A DNA stretch of 58,485 bases from an uncultured Pelagibacteraceae bacterium (GCA_902586495.1 CACIHQ010000008.1:1-58485); one strand, 5' to 3'; shown: positions 25,103 to 33,904, counted from the stretch's first letter. A program made the numbers and translations. Notes: generated from the sequence alone by a model not told the origin.

Positions 25103-25870
25103 TTATTTGCTTAGTCTTTTGTGTATATCATTCAAAGTTTTTACAACTGAATTATAAACACCTTTACTTCTCATAAGTTTAAGACCTTGCTCATTTAATC
25201 CTTTAGGGGTTTGAGACTCTTTTACTAAATATTTGAGTTCCTTCTTTGAGTTTACAACTGCATCTTCAGACAAAGCTACAAATAGAGAAGTAATATATTT
25301 CTGTGCATCTTGTCTCTTTACTCCTTTTTTTACCAACCAATCACTCATGATCTTTAAAATTTCATAATAAGCAGCCATCATCCCCGATGTTGACCAAAAA
25401 TTAATTGATAACTTTTCATTTTTAATCTCTACAGTTGAGCCAAGTTTATCAAAAAAACTTTTTACTTTTTTATTTGGAGGACAAATTGGAACTGGTCCTT
25501 TTTTTAATGAAATTGGAGGTAACGGTATAGCTCTTACTATGTCTGATTTAACTTTTATTATTTTTTTCAATTGTGGTATCGTGATTGTTGAAATAAAACT
25601 TATTACAGTCTGATTTGGTCTAAATTTAAGATCTTTTAATATTTTTTTACCTACAGTTGGTGTGACTGCTAGAAATATCCAACTGCAACTATCAATTATT
25701 TTTTGATTATTTTTTTCGATAGAAATTTTTTTAAATTTTTTTTTGAGATTTTTAGAGATTTTATTATTTCGTGAAGAAACAAATATCCTGTTATATTTTA
25801 TAGATGAATTACAAATACCAGTTATAACTGATGATGTAATTTTACCCGTTCCAATAAAACCTAATTTCAT
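25103..25870 (-). CDS. Divergent pyrroline-5-carboxylate reductase-like protein
   Basis: The 255-residue protein has a Rossmann start (KLGFIGTGKITSSVITGI, residues 2-19) and the helical C-terminal domain of the ProC family. TPKGLNEQGLK (about 219-229) stands where P5C reductases have TSPGGTTIxGL. The substitutions in this signature and the high lysine content mark it as divergent. It would reduce P5C to proline or act on a related cyclic imine or dehydroamino acid with NAD(P)H. It sits 30 bases after csiD and 3 bases before livG, which suggests catabolic or transport-linked use; a simple role in proline synthesis is not assured. Confidence 0.75.
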   Translation of the reverse strand: MKLGFIGTGKITSSVITGICNSSIKYNRIFVSSRNNKISKNLKKKFKKISIEKNNQKIIDSCSWIFLAVTPTVGKKILKDLKFRPNQTVISFISTITIPQLKKIIKVKSDIVRAIPLPPISLKKGPVPICPPNKKVKSFFDKLGSTVEIKNEKLSINFWSTSGMMAAYYEILKIMSDWLVKKGVKRQDAQKYITSLFVALSEDAVVNSKKELKYLVKESQTPKGLNEQGLKLMRSKGVYNSVVKTLNDIHKRLSK

Positions 25871-25900
25871 AATTTAAATACTTATAAAGAATTGTTTATA

Positions 25901-26815
25901 TTAATTAATAAAAAAAGAACCCCTTATTCTTAATAATTCTCTACTTAAATCTTTATTTTCTTTAAAAGGTCTTCGTCCATGAAGCCAAAAATAGTTGTTT
26001 GCTACAATTGAAGATCCCACCGGAAGTTTTGTGATTATCTTATTTTTACTCTCTTCTAAGTTGTCAGATAACTTTTGTAAAAAAATACCTTGTTTCATAT
26101 TTTTTGGTTCTGGAAACTGATCTATATAAGAAATTTGAGCTCTACCATTTTGATCTGTTGAAAATATAGGATGTTCAACTTTATAGTCTATATTTTTACT
26201 TTTTGGTGACCCCCAAAGAAAATTTTCCTGTCCTGTTGGATCATTAAACAATTCATCACAATGTTCCCAATCATCGAGATGCAACATAGCAGTTTCACCA
26301 CCTTCTGCATTTCTTTCCTCTAATTTTGACATTAACAACCAATCGGTTTTCTCTTTTACGTAAGTGCCATCTGTGTGAAGATCCATGTTTGTATACGCTT
26401 TCCTTAAATAAGAGTCGCTTTTATCGACGTGCTTTACATGAAATCTTGCATAATATTTACCAGCCATAGCATCGTAATTAGGTATACCTACTAAATGTGA
26501 AATGGCAGTTGATAATTTAACTAAAAAATTGTCATCAATTTTTGGATTTAAATTTTGAGGTTTAATAATAAAACATCCTGTGTTTCGATCTTTTAAAATT
26601 TCATTTAAAAATTTTGATAATTTATTATTACTCAAGTCGTCTAAACTTTTTGCAATTGTGAATCTTGTAAAAGGTTTATATTCTAAAGCAGTAGTATCGA
26701 ACTTATTGAATGGAAAAATAAGTTTACTTAAAACTTCATCGCTGATGTCTATATTAACAATTCTAGATGATAGTTCGTGTTTTTCTATTTGAAATCCATC
26801 AATTTTTTCGCTCAT
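25901..26815 (-). CDS. glaH: CsiD/GlaH-type glutarate 2-hydroxylase
   Basis: The 304-residue protein is a close relative of E. coli CsiD (GlaH), the Fe(II)/2-oxoglutarate dioxygenase that converts glutarate to L-2-hydroxyglutarate. Shared blocks are ALEYKPFTRF (about 43-52), YDAMAGKYYARFHVKHVD (about 114-131), SDSYLRKA, LHLDDWEH (about 178-185), YIDQFPEPK (about 230-238) and the C-terminal RELLRIRG. The iron ligands are intact: HTD (His147, Asp149) and WLHGRRPF (His279). CsiD acts in lysine/cadaverine breakdown via 5-aminovalerate and glutarate. Here it follows azlD (4-base overlap) with no L-2-hydroxyglutarate oxidase adjacent. Identification is by remembered family sequence; no alignment was run. 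Confidence 0.9.
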   Translation of the reverse strand: MSEKIDGFQIEKHELSSRIVNIDISDEVLSKLIFPFNKFDTTALEYKPFTRFTIAKSLDDLSNNKLSKFLNEILKDRNTGCFIIKPQNLNPKIDDNFLVKLSTAISHLVGIPNYDAMAGKYYARFHVKHVDKSDSYLRKAYTNMDLHTDGTYVKEKTDWLLMSKLEERNAEGGETAMLHLDDWEHCDELFNDPTGQENFLWGSPKSKNIDYKVEHPIFSTDQNGRAQISYIDQFPEPKNMKQGIFLQKLSDNLEESKNKIITKLPVGSSIVANNYFWLHGRRPFKENKDLSRELLRIRGSFFIN

Positions 26816-27135
26816 ACAAAACTTGTAATAAGAGATAGTATGATAGCAGAGAAAATTGTAGGGTAAACTAAATTTTTTTTAGTTATAAAGAAAATAATTA
26901 TACATAAAGAAACTACAAAAATTCTGATTAATAAATCTACTTCTGCTAAAGATCCTAATGGAAAAATAACTATTCGAGCAATTAATGCAGCAAGAGTTGA
27001 ATAAGCAAGACAATTAAACCATCTGAACATTTTTGAGGTTTCTTTAATTCTTTCTGAGCTAACAACTCCTAAAAATCTTGATAAATATGTAGCTAGAGAT
27101 GTGACAAATATAACAATTAAAATATTACTTGCCAT
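26812..27135 (-). CDS. azlD: AzlD-family small membrane subunit of amino-acid exporter
   Basis: This small membrane protein of about 107 residues has four hydrophobic helices and the AzlD start pattern SNILIVIFVTSLATYLSRFLG. A TTG-initiated frame extends to 27147, but the ATG at 27135 (MASNIL) is the better start and gives an 11-base overlap with azlC. AzlCD pairs export branched-chain amino acids and their analogues. Its 3' end overlaps csiD by 4 bases, so the exporter and the dioxygenase are translated together. Confidence 0.85.
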   Translation of the reverse strand: MASNILIVIFVTSLATYLSRFLGVVSSERIKETSKMFRWFNCLAYSTLAALIARIVIFPLGSLAEVDLLIRIFVVSLCIIIFFITKKNLVYPTIFSAIILSLITSFV

Positions 27136-27829
27136 TTTTTTCTCCAATTAAAAACGCTATTGTCCCAGCAGTAAAGCCACCAAACAAAATGCACCACTCA
27201 GCTGATAAAAAATAAAAAATAGGGCCAAGCGTTGCACCTAAGATAACCGATAAACTTATTTGAAAAGTCTTCATAGCTCCAACCATCATGCATATAAAAT
27301 ATATTGGATTTATAATTGCTAAACCAATAAGTATGTCTTTGTTAAAAAAATCAGAAGCAACATAGCCAATAATTGTTGAGAATATTGCAACAGACCAAGT
27401 TGCTACTCCAATTCCAATCCAAAAATCAATTCTATTTTGTTTTTCTATGTTTTCATAATTATCCTTCATTATCAGCCAGGAAGAAACTGCTATAAAATGA
27501 CAAGATAAATAATATTTCCATCTTGGTTGATCTTGATGCATCAACAACGGCATTAACGCGACAGTCATTGGATATAATCTTGCATTTACTAACCAAACAG
27601 CCAAAAAAATATTTATCAAAGATGCTCCGATTAACATCGACTCAGCCATTACTAGTGAGCCAGGTAAAGCGTATGTAAGGAATGTCGAAAAAATACTTTG
27701 TTGGATTGTGAAACCTAAATTTTTTAATAGTGCGCCTATAGCTATAAAACTTGCACCTAAGGCTATGGCAGGACTACCAACACCTTTTATAGCACTAAAG
27801 CCTTTTAAAAAATATTTTGTACTAATCAT
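27125..27829 (-). CDS. azlC: AzlC-family branched-chain amino-acid exporter subunit
   Basis: The 234-residue inner-membrane protein matches AzlC/YgaZ: GFSAIKGVGSPAIALGASFIAIGALLKNLGF-type N-terminus (about 9-40), FLTYALPGSLVMAE (about 50-63) and WLVNARLYPMTVALMPLL (about 80-97). With AzlD it forms an amino-acid efflux pump. It follows livF of system 2 with its ATG overlapping the livF stop (1 base), so this exporter is in the same transcript as an importer of the same substrate class. Confidence 0.9.
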   Translation of the reverse strand: MISTKYFLKGFSAIKGVGSPAIALGASFIAIGALLKNLGFTIQQSIFSTFLTYALPGSLVMAESMLIGASLINIFLAVWLVNARLYPMTVALMPLLMHQDQPRWKYYLSCHFIAVSSWLIMKDNYENIEKQNRIDFWIGIGVATWSVAIFSTIIGYVASDFFNKDILIGLAIINPIYFICMMVGAMKTFQISLSVILGATLGPIFYFLSAEWCILFGGFTAGTIAFLIGEKNGK

Positions 27830-28614
27830 TAACCACCCAAAAACAGGCGACCAACATCTGGATTATTTAAAAGATCATCCCCTTTACCCGCAATTGCAGT
27901 CTGACCAGATACTAGCACGTAACCAATATCCGCGAACTCGAGTCCTTTTTTAGCATTTTGTTCAACTAAAATAATTGTCTTTTTTTCATTCTCTTGGAGA
28001 TCTCTTAAAATTTCGAATACCATATCAATATATCTTGGCTCTAAACCAATTGATGGTTCATCAACTAATAATACTGATGGCTTCATTACCAATGCTCTAG
28101 AAATTTCTAATAATCTTCTTTCCCCACCCGATAATACTTTTGCAGGTTGGTTTCTTCTATTCCTTAATCTTTCATACTTTTCAAAAATTCGCTCAGCTTC
28201 CGCGTACGACTCTTCCGTTTTTTCTTTAATGAAACCACCCATTAATAAATTTTCCTCTACAGTCATATCTGGAAAAACAGAATTATCTTGCAATATATAT
28301 GCTATTCCTACAGTTTTTAATTTTTCAGCTGGGGTTAGATTTGTAATTTCTTTTCCATCAATTTCTATTTGCCCAGAAAAAATATTTGTAAAACCATAAA
28401 TTGAATGAAGAATTGTTGATTTGCCAGCCCCATTTGGACCAATCAAACATAGTGACTGGGCTTTACTTACGAAAAGATCAAAATTATGTAAAATTTCCAT
28501 TTTTCCATAACCTGCGTTCATATTTTTAATTGTAAGATGCAAATTTGATGGTGACAGTTTTTTTAGATCTTCAGCCACTGGCGCCTTACCTAAAACTTCA
28601 TATTGATTAGACAT
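27829..28614 (-). CDS. livF: Liv-type ABC ATP-binding protein, LivF-like, system 2
   Basis: The 261-residue ATPase has an N-terminal extension of about 25 residues before the ABC core (LTIKNMNAGYGKMEILH). Walker A is GPNGAGKST (about 58-66), signature LSGGERRLLEISRAL (about 161-175) and Walker B LLVDEPSIGLEP (about 182-193). It ends with LGG like its system 1 counterpart. It overlaps livG and azlC by one base on each side. Confidence 0.93.
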   Translation of the reverse strand: MSNQYEVLGKAPVAEDLKKLSPSNLHLTIKNMNAGYGKMEILHNFDLFVSKAQSLCLIGPNGAGKSTILHSIYGFTNIFSGQIEIDGKEITNLTPAEKLKTVGIAYILQDNSVFPDMTVEENLLMGGFIKEKTEESYAEAERIFEKYERLRNRRNQPAKVLSGGERRLLEISRALVMKPSVLLVDEPSIGLEPRYIDMVFEILRDLQENEKKTIILVEQNAKKGLEFADIGYVLVSGQTAIAGKGDDLLNNPDVGRLFLGG

Positions 28615-29354
28615 TATTGCGCTCCTAAATAAGCATCAATTACACGCTTATCATTTTTAATTTCCTCAGGTGAACCATTAGCCAACATTTTACCGTGTGC
28701 TAAACAGAAAATATTTTCAGCCAGTTGCATTATTACTCTCATATTGTGCTCGATAACTAAAAGAGTAATCCCAAAATCTTGATTTACTTTAATTAACCTA
28801 TTTATAATTCCATTAATCAACGTAGGATTAATTCCAGCAGTTGGTTCATCTAATAATAACATTTCTGGCTCATTCATTAATGCCATGGCTAATTCTAATA
28901 ATTTTTGCTGTCCAAAGGATAAATCGCCTGCTCTCAAATTTCTTTTTTGATATAAACCTACAAAATTTAGCAAATTTTCTGCCTTTTCTGTGAGTTCTTT
29001 TGGGATTGTTGAAAAGATCTTCATTAAACTCTCATCACTACCTTTGTGACTGATGAGCATATTTTCTACACAATTAAGCTTTCCATAAATTCGAGTTTGT
29101 TGAAAAGTTCTTAACAACCCAAGTTTTGCGATAACTGGCACTGGTAGTTCTGAAACCTCTTTATCATTAAACTTGATTGAACCATTATCAATTGGGTATG
29201 TCCCAACTATTGAATTAAATAATGTTGTTTTACCAGATCCATTAGGGCCAATTAGTCCAACTATTCTACCTTTTTCAACATTCATTGATATATCAACATT
29301 CGCTTTAACACCACCAAATGATTTACTTACGTTGCTTACTTCTAAAATACTCAT
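28614..29354 (-). CDS. livG: Liv-type ABC ATP-binding protein, LivG-like, system 2
   Basis: The 246-residue ATPase shows Walker A GPNGSGKTT (about 36-44), Q-loop LLRTFQQTRIYG, the LivG-specific signature LSFGQQKLLELAMAL (about 144-158) and Walker B LLLDEPTAGINP (about 165-176). The H-loop is VIEHNMRVI. It overlaps livM by 4 bases and livF by one, as expected for a coupled transporter operon. Confidence 0.93.
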   Translation of the reverse strand: MSILEVSNVSKSFGGVKANVDISMNVEKGRIVGLIGPNGSGKTTLFNSIVGTYPIDNGSIKFNDKEVSELPVPVIAKLGLLRTFQQTRIYGKLNCVENMLISHKGSDESLMKIFSTIPKELTEKAENLLNFVGLYQKRNLRAGDLSFGQQKLLELAMALMNEPEMLLLDEPTAGINPTLINGIINRLIKVNQDFGITLLVIEHNMRVIMQLAENIFCLAHGKMLANGSPEEIKNDKRVIDAYLGAQ

Positions 29355-30412
29355 TTAAGCTCCACCTGTGCCTTACGATCTTTTTCATCCACAACTTCAC
29401 CAAATCGCTCAGGATATTTTTCTCTTAACCATCCCATTATCCCCTCCGGAAAATAGATAACTATTACAACAATTAAAACTCCTAATGCAACATACTGCCA
29501 ACCTAAGAAGAAAGTCCAAAAACCCTCTTTAAAGATATGAAACACAGTTGCGCCAATTATTGGTCCCCAAAGAGTTCCTTTACCTCCTAAGATTGCCATT
29601 AAAACCATGAAAACTCCCATCTCTCTTCCGTCAAATGCAACGTCTGTTGAATCAATATATCCAACTAAACCTCCCATGATCCCTCCTGCAAGACCACAAA
29701 AGAAAGCTGATATCATCCAACCAACTATTTTATACTTCATCGTTTCAATTCCCATAGCCTCAGCTTTATCTTCATTATCTCTAATTGCATTTAGTATTAG
29801 TTTAAATCTAGTTGAGTAAATTACCCTCACAGTTATGAAAGTTAGTACTAAAACAAAAAAACTTAAGAAATAGAAAAATTCACCTCTCGAATCTAAAGAT
29901 CCAACATCAGGAAATGGTGGTGTAGTGAAACCTTGTCCAGCTCCAATGATTTCAATTCCTCCTGAAATCTCGCCAGCTGCAACTCCTAATCCTAATGTAC
30001 AAATGGCAAAATAATGCCCTCTAAGTCCTAAAATAGAATATCCAATTAAACCAGCCACAATAGTTGGTACAACCGCCGCAACGATTAATCCAACAGCCAT
30101 TCCTTGAAAAAATTGTGCTGGAGTGTGTACAAATGTTTTCTCACCACCACTTTCCGTCCATTCTGCTAATGGAAAAAACATTCCAACTTGGACGGAAGCA
30201 CAAAGATACATTCCAAGTCCATAAAATAAAATATTACCAAAAGAATTATATCCCATTTCACCACCTTGAATATTCCATGTGGTTGCTAAAACTATTAAAA
30301 CACAAAGAATTGAGAGTTGTACTTTAAAAGCTGGAAACAAAAATGGAGCAGCTATACCAAATATTAAAATTCCAATATATAAAATTAAATTTTTATTTAT
30401 CATTTTAAACAT
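29351..30412 (-). CDS. livM: Liv-type ABC permease, LivM-like, system 2
   Basis: The permease of about 353 residues has the LivM blocks TTWNIQGGEMGYNSFGNILFYG-type (about 45-66), LGLRGHYFAICTLGLGVA, LNAIRDNEDKAEAMGIE (about 214-230) and LGGKGTLWGPIIGA. A TTG frame begins at 30415, but the ATG at 30412 overlaps the TGA of the upstream secreted gene by one base (TGATG) and is the likelier start; a further ATG at 30403 is possible. The gene follows an unrecognised periplasmic protein instead of livH, which is unusual. Confidence 0.92.
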   Translation of the reverse strand: MFKMINKNLILYIGILIFGIAAPFLFPAFKVQLSILCVLIVLATTWNIQGGEMGYNSFGNILFYGLGMYLCASVQVGMFFPLAEWTESGGEKTFVHTPAQFFQGMAVGLIVAAVVPTIVAGLIGYSILGLRGHYFAICTLGLGVAAGEISGGIEIIGAGQGFTTPPFPDVGSLDSRGEFFYFLSFFVLVLTFITVRVIYSTRFKLILNAIRDNEDKAEAMGIETMKYKIVGWMISAFFCGLAGGIMGGLVGYIDSTDVAFDGREMGVFMVLMAILGGKGTLWGPIIGATVFHIFKEGFWTFFLGWQYVALGVLIVVIVIYFPEGIMGWLREKYPERFGEVVDEKDRKAQVELK

Positions 30413-31008
30413 CAATTAGATTTTATCTTTCTGATCTTCAAATTTGTCATAGCTCTACCTTTGCAAAACTTGTAATCATTATCTCCTAATTTTTTTCCAG
30501 TCGCATCATCAAACAATTTCCAATTAAATTTTACACAATCTTTTGGTTTTTTTCCTAAACTAAGTATTTTAAGCTCTACAGTCCTTGCTCCACGATCAGT
30601 AACTGAGAATGTTCTAATTTCACCTTTTTTCCAAAAACCTAAAGGAAACTTGCATCCATTTTTGATGTATTTAGTTCCTGATCTTCTTTGATCATATACT
30701 CTTCCCATACACTGACCATCATTAGTAACTGTAAAAAGTTGTGTTTTTTTTACTCTACCCTCTCTATTTTTTTGCGTTCTCTTGTAAACTTTGATAATTT
30801 CCTTAGAGCCTGGAGCTCTCCAATCAATAGGGCCTACAATTTTTTTTCTGCGTTTTTCACCAAAAATTTTGTCCGCAGGAGTAAATTTTATTTCATTATC
30901 ATCTCTTATCTCTCCCCCAGTAAAAAGTTCCAACGGTATAAATCTTTCATTTCCTATAGATAAATTTGGAAATGTTAACATTAATATAATTAGTAATATT
31001 TTCTTCAT
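30412..31008 (-). CDS. Unrecognised secreted protein inside the Liv operon
   Basis: The 198-residue protein has a clear signal peptide (about 1-19, LLIILMLTFPNLSIGNE) and no further membrane segment, so it should be periplasmic. The mature part is very basic, with four cysteines (in GQCMGRVYD, NGCKFPLGF, KDCVKFNWK and KFCKGRAM) that could form two disulfides. I see no binding-protein, protease or TPR motif and do not recognise the family. It is locked between livH (ATGA, 4-base overlap) and livM (1-base overlap), so it should be made with the permeases in similar amounts. A structural or ligand-delivery role for this importer is inferred only from position. Confidence 0.8.
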   Translation of the reverse strand: MKKILLIILMLTFPNLSIGNERFIPLELFTGGEIRDDNEIKFTPADKIFGEKRRKKIVGPIDWRAPGSKEIIKVYKRTQKNREGRVKKTQLFTVTNDGQCMGRVYDQRRSGTKYIKNGCKFPLGFWKKGEIRTFSVTDRGARTVELKILSLGKKPKDCVKFNWKLFDDATGKKLGDNDYKFCKGRAMTNLKIRKIKSN

Positions 31009-31898
31009 TTTAAGTATTCCCTTTTTCTTGATAATTTAAATCTTCTATAAACTAAGATTAATACTAATAATAAGAACACCGAACCTATTCTAAACTCAGT
31101 GCCTAAAATATAATCGGCAAATTCTTCAAAAACTCCTAGTCCCATTCCTGACATTGCAACACCAGGTAAATTTCCTAATCCTGCAACAATAACAATCATG
31201 AAAGATCTAATTGTGTATGGAAGCCCCATATAAGGATGAATTGTAAAAGTAATTGAAATTAATGCTCCCGCAACACCACAAAGAGCTGCATTTATACCAA
31301 AAGTTGCTGCATAAACTTTTTCTGTATCAACACCTAAAATCTTTGCAGCTCTTGCATTTTGGGCTGTAGCTCTAATTGCACGACCAAGCTTAGATTTTTT
31401 CATGTAAATTACTAAACAAATTGCAAATAAAATGCTTATAAAAGCTGAAAATATTTTTGAATTTGGAAGCACTACATTGCTGTTAAATAACATAGTTGTT
31501 CCATAATCTGAATTTGCTAGAACAACGTCAGCTCCAAATGCAAAGTTCATTAATTGCATGAAAAGAATACTTATTCCAAAAGTTGCTAAAATAGAGATAA
31601 ATAAATCTCTATCAACTACTTTATTAATTACGAGTTTGTAAATTGCTATACCTACAAAGAACATAATTATTGGAGATACAATTACTCCCCAAGCTGGATG
31701 AATTCCATATAGATACATAAAGTAAGCAATGTATCCTCCTAAAATAACAAGATCTCCTTGAGCAATATTAATTATATTCATTACTCCCCATTGCAGCGCC
31801 ATACCATAAGCAATCAATGCAAATAAAATGCCAAGTAAAATTCCATCCAAACATGCTTGAACGGAAATCATTGGATATTGGAAGACCATGAAATCCAT
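31005..31898 (-). CDS. livH: Liv-type ABC permease, LivH-like, system 2
   Basis: This 297-residue permease shows LivH blocks: YGMALQWGVMNIINIAQGDL (about 31-50), KSKLGRAIRATAQNARAAKILG (about 167-188) and VIVAGLGNLPGVAMSGMGLG (about 235-254). It forms the channel with LivM. A hairpin terminator separates it from livJ upstream, and AGGA lies just before its ATG. Its stop overlaps the next secreted-protein start by 4 bases. Confidence 0.92.
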   Translation of the reverse strand: MDFMVFQYPMISVQACLDGILLGILFALIAYGMALQWGVMNIINIAQGDLVILGGYIAYFMYLYGIHPAWGVIVSPIIMFFVGIAIYKLVINKVVDRDLFISILATFGISILFMQLMNFAFGADVVLANSDYGTTMLFNSNVVLPNSKIFSAFISILFAICLVIYMKKSKLGRAIRATAQNARAAKILGVDTEKVYAATFGINAALCGVAGALISITFTIHPYMGLPYTIRSFMIVIVAGLGNLPGVAMSGMGLGVFEEFADYILGTEFRIGSVFLLLVLILVYRRFKLSRKREYLK

Positions 31899-31908
31899 AA
31901 TGAGTCCT

Positions 31909-31950
31909 ATAAAAAAATACCCCCTATATATATTATATTAGGGGGTATTT
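31909..31950 (-). terminator. Intrinsic terminator/attenuator between livJ and livH, system 2
   Basis: The arms AAATACCCCCTA (31950-31939 on the minus strand) and TAGGGGGTATTT (31926-31915) form a perfect 12-base-pair stem around a 12-base A+T loop, and the run of T continues to 31911. It lies 10 bases after the livJ stop. As with potD, most transcripts should end here so that the binding protein exceeds the membrane subunits. Confidence 0.88.
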
Positions 31951-31960
31951 ATAGATTTGT

Positions 31961-33199
31961 TTATCTTTCAGACCACGAAGGAATTGGGTGAATCAATTTA
32001 GCTGAAGCCCATTTAGTTGGAGCAACAACTTTGTTTTCACATTTTCCTCCATCATCACACATAACTTGGAAAAGTACCATTGGCTTATCAACATTCTGAC
32101 CACCTTCAGCAAATTTTATATTTCCATAAAAAGTTTGCATGTTAGTAGCAGCGAGAGCATCTCTTACTTTCTTTTGATCAAAAGAATTTGCTCTTTCAAA
32201 TGCATCTTTAAATACCAATAGCGCAGCTGATGATTCTGCTGCTTGATATGGCGGCGCATAACCAAACTCTTTAGTAAAGTCTGCATCATATGTCATACCA
32301 TCTTTAAAGAAATCATCTTTGTAAGTTAGTGTTTTGTGCCACTGAGAAGCGCATAAAGCATATTGTGAGTTTTTACCATGTTGCTTTGATAATTTAGCTG
32401 CATCACAGTGAGTCATTGCTAACATTGGAACATCTACTTTCATCTCAGAAATTTGTCTGATAGCAGTAAGTGCACCTTTTGTATGACCTGAAACAACTAA
32501 AACATCTGGTTTCATTTGCTTCACTTTTACTAAAGTAGCTGCCATATCATTCAGCTCTTTTGGCAATTTATCATCGATTACCTTTTTAGAGCCAGTTCTT
32601 TTAATTGCATCCAAAACTCCAAGTCTTACGTCTTGAGAAAACGCATCTTGCTCAAATGCCATTGCAACTGTTACACCTTTTCCATTATTCTTTTCAACTG
32701 CTAAATCTATAGCAACATCAAGATATAAGTTAGCTGGAGCTAAAACTGCAAATAGATATTTGTAACCTTTTGTAAACAAAGATCTAGAGGCACCATTTGC
32801 TTCAACCATTGGAACACCATATTTTTCTGTAACCGGTGCAATTGCTTTTGTCAAACCTGAGCTATACGGCCCAAGCATAAACTCAACACCATCTTGTGAG
32901 ATTAATCTTTCTGCTAACTGAGCTGCTCTTTTTGGGTTTGATTCATCGTCATAATAAATGATTTCAAACTTATAAGTTTTTCCACCAACTTTTACTCCAC
33001 CCATGCTGTTAATTCTATCAACAGCCATATTGTAACCGTTTTGTGTATGAACACCATTAGATGAGTATTTTCCAGTTAATGAAATGGCAGCACCTAAGAC
33101 AATCTTATCTCCAACAACTTTTGCAAATGATACAACTGAAGTTGAAAGTAAAATTGCTACTGCAGAAATAAAACTCAAGATTATTTTACTTATTTTCAT
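31961..33199 (-). CDS. livJ: Liv-type periplasmic binding protein, system 2
   Basis: The 412-residue protein has a signal peptide (about 1-26, SVVSFAK) and a type I periplasmic-binding fold: IVLGAAISLTGKYSSNG (about 33-49), FMLGPYSSGLTKAIAPV (about 107-123) and MVEANGASRSLF (about 131-142). The GPYSS and NGAS segments are typical of amino-acid/amide-binding members. It heads the second Liv operon, has AAGGAAA as ribosome site, and is followed by a strong attenuator. Ligand is unknown; the neighbouring azlCD and csiD suggest amino acids or their breakdown products. Confidence 0.9.
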   Translation of the reverse strand: MKISKIILSFISAVAILLSTSVVSFAKVVGDKIVLGAAISLTGKYSSNGVHTQNGYNMAVDRINSMGGVKVGGKTYKFEIIYYDDESNPKRAAQLAERLISQDGVEFMLGPYSSGLTKAIAPVTEKYGVPMVEANGASRSLFTKGYKYLFAVLAPANLYLDVAIDLAVEKNNGKGVTVAMAFEQDAFSQDVRLGVLDAIKRTGSKKVIDDKLPKELNDMAATLVKVKQMKPDVLVVSGHTKGALTAIRQISEMKVDVPMLAMTHCDAAKLSKQHGKNSQYALCASQWHKTLTYKDDFFKDGMTYDADFTKEFGYAPPYQAAESSAALLVFKDAFERANSFDQKKVRDALAATNMQTFYGNIKFAEGGQNVDKPMVLFQVMCDDGGKCENKVVAPTKWASAKLIHPIPSWSER

Positions 33200-33250
33200 T
33201 TTATTTCCTTTTGTTATTAATTAATTAATACTCAATTTAATAAATATTTT

Positions 33251-33279
33251 GAAAGTATTGCAAGTGGCAAAAATACTTT
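33251..33279 (-). promoter_or_regulatory. Putative promoter of livJ, system 2
   Basis: In the 90-base gap upstream of livJ the minus strand carries TTGCAA and, 17 bases further on, TTAAAT, a plausible sigma-70 pair, in front of an A+T-rich leader and the AAGGAAA ribosome site. Exact positions and strength are uncertain in this composition. Confidence 0.35.
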
Positions 33280-33289
33280 TACGTATGTA

Positions 33290-33904
33290 CTAATATTGTT
33301 GTGTAACAATAATAATTAAGGCAATGATTACTAAAACACTCGCTGAGATTGTATTAATTGTTTTTGGATTTGCTTTTATCCATGTAACAAGTTTTTGTGC
33401 CAACAGAGCGTAACCAATCAAAGAAATAAAATCCAAAACAACATAAGTAGTTATTAAAATAAAAAATTGGACGATATAATTAGCACTAAAGTCAATAAAT
33501 TGAGGGAATATTAAGGGAAAGAACAACCAAGCCTTAGGACTTGTGCCCGCAACTAAAAAACCATCTTTATAAAAAGAAAAAGTTCCTTTTGAGCTAATTA
33601 TTTTCGAATTAACATCTTTTGGTGAAGATTTGTAAACATCATAAGCTAAATAAATTAAATAAATTACACCAATCCATTTAAAAATATTTAGGATATTTGG
33701 ATTGTTAGATAAAAAAGAACCAATGACAAAAATTACTAAAGTTGCCTGTATTAAATTTGCGGTAACATCTCCAAAAGCTGTCCAAATACAATTTTTAACT
33801 CCATAATTCATTGAATAAGAGATGATTACTATTCTAGGGGTACCAGGTGTAATAAATAAAAAAATAATGATCTGTAAAAAAAGGATAAAATCCAAGGGGA
33901 GCAT
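33290..33904 (-). CDS. LysE/RhtB-family amino-acid exporter, second copy
   Basis: The 204-residue membrane protein has six hydrophobic segments and LysE motifs: FITPGTPRIVIISYSMNYG (about 17-35), FGDVTANLIQATLV (about 43-56) and GTSPKAWLFFPLIFPQF (about 119-135). It exports an amino acid or similar amine. The ATG at 33904 is preceded by a T-run and a hairpin with no ribosome site; there is no better start because the frame has a TAA just upstream. It lies upstream of the second Liv operon on the same strand, separated by about 90 bases. Confidence 0.88.
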   Translation of the reverse strand: MLPLDFILFLQIIIFLFITPGTPRIVIISYSMNYGVKNCIWTAFGDVTANLIQATLVIFVIGSFLSNNPNILNIFKWIGVIYLIYLAYDVYKSSPKDVNSKIISSKGTFSFYKDGFLVAGTSPKAWLFFPLIFPQFIDFSANYIVQFFILITTYVVLDFISLIGYALLAQKLVTWIKANPKTINTISASVLVIIALIIIVTQQY

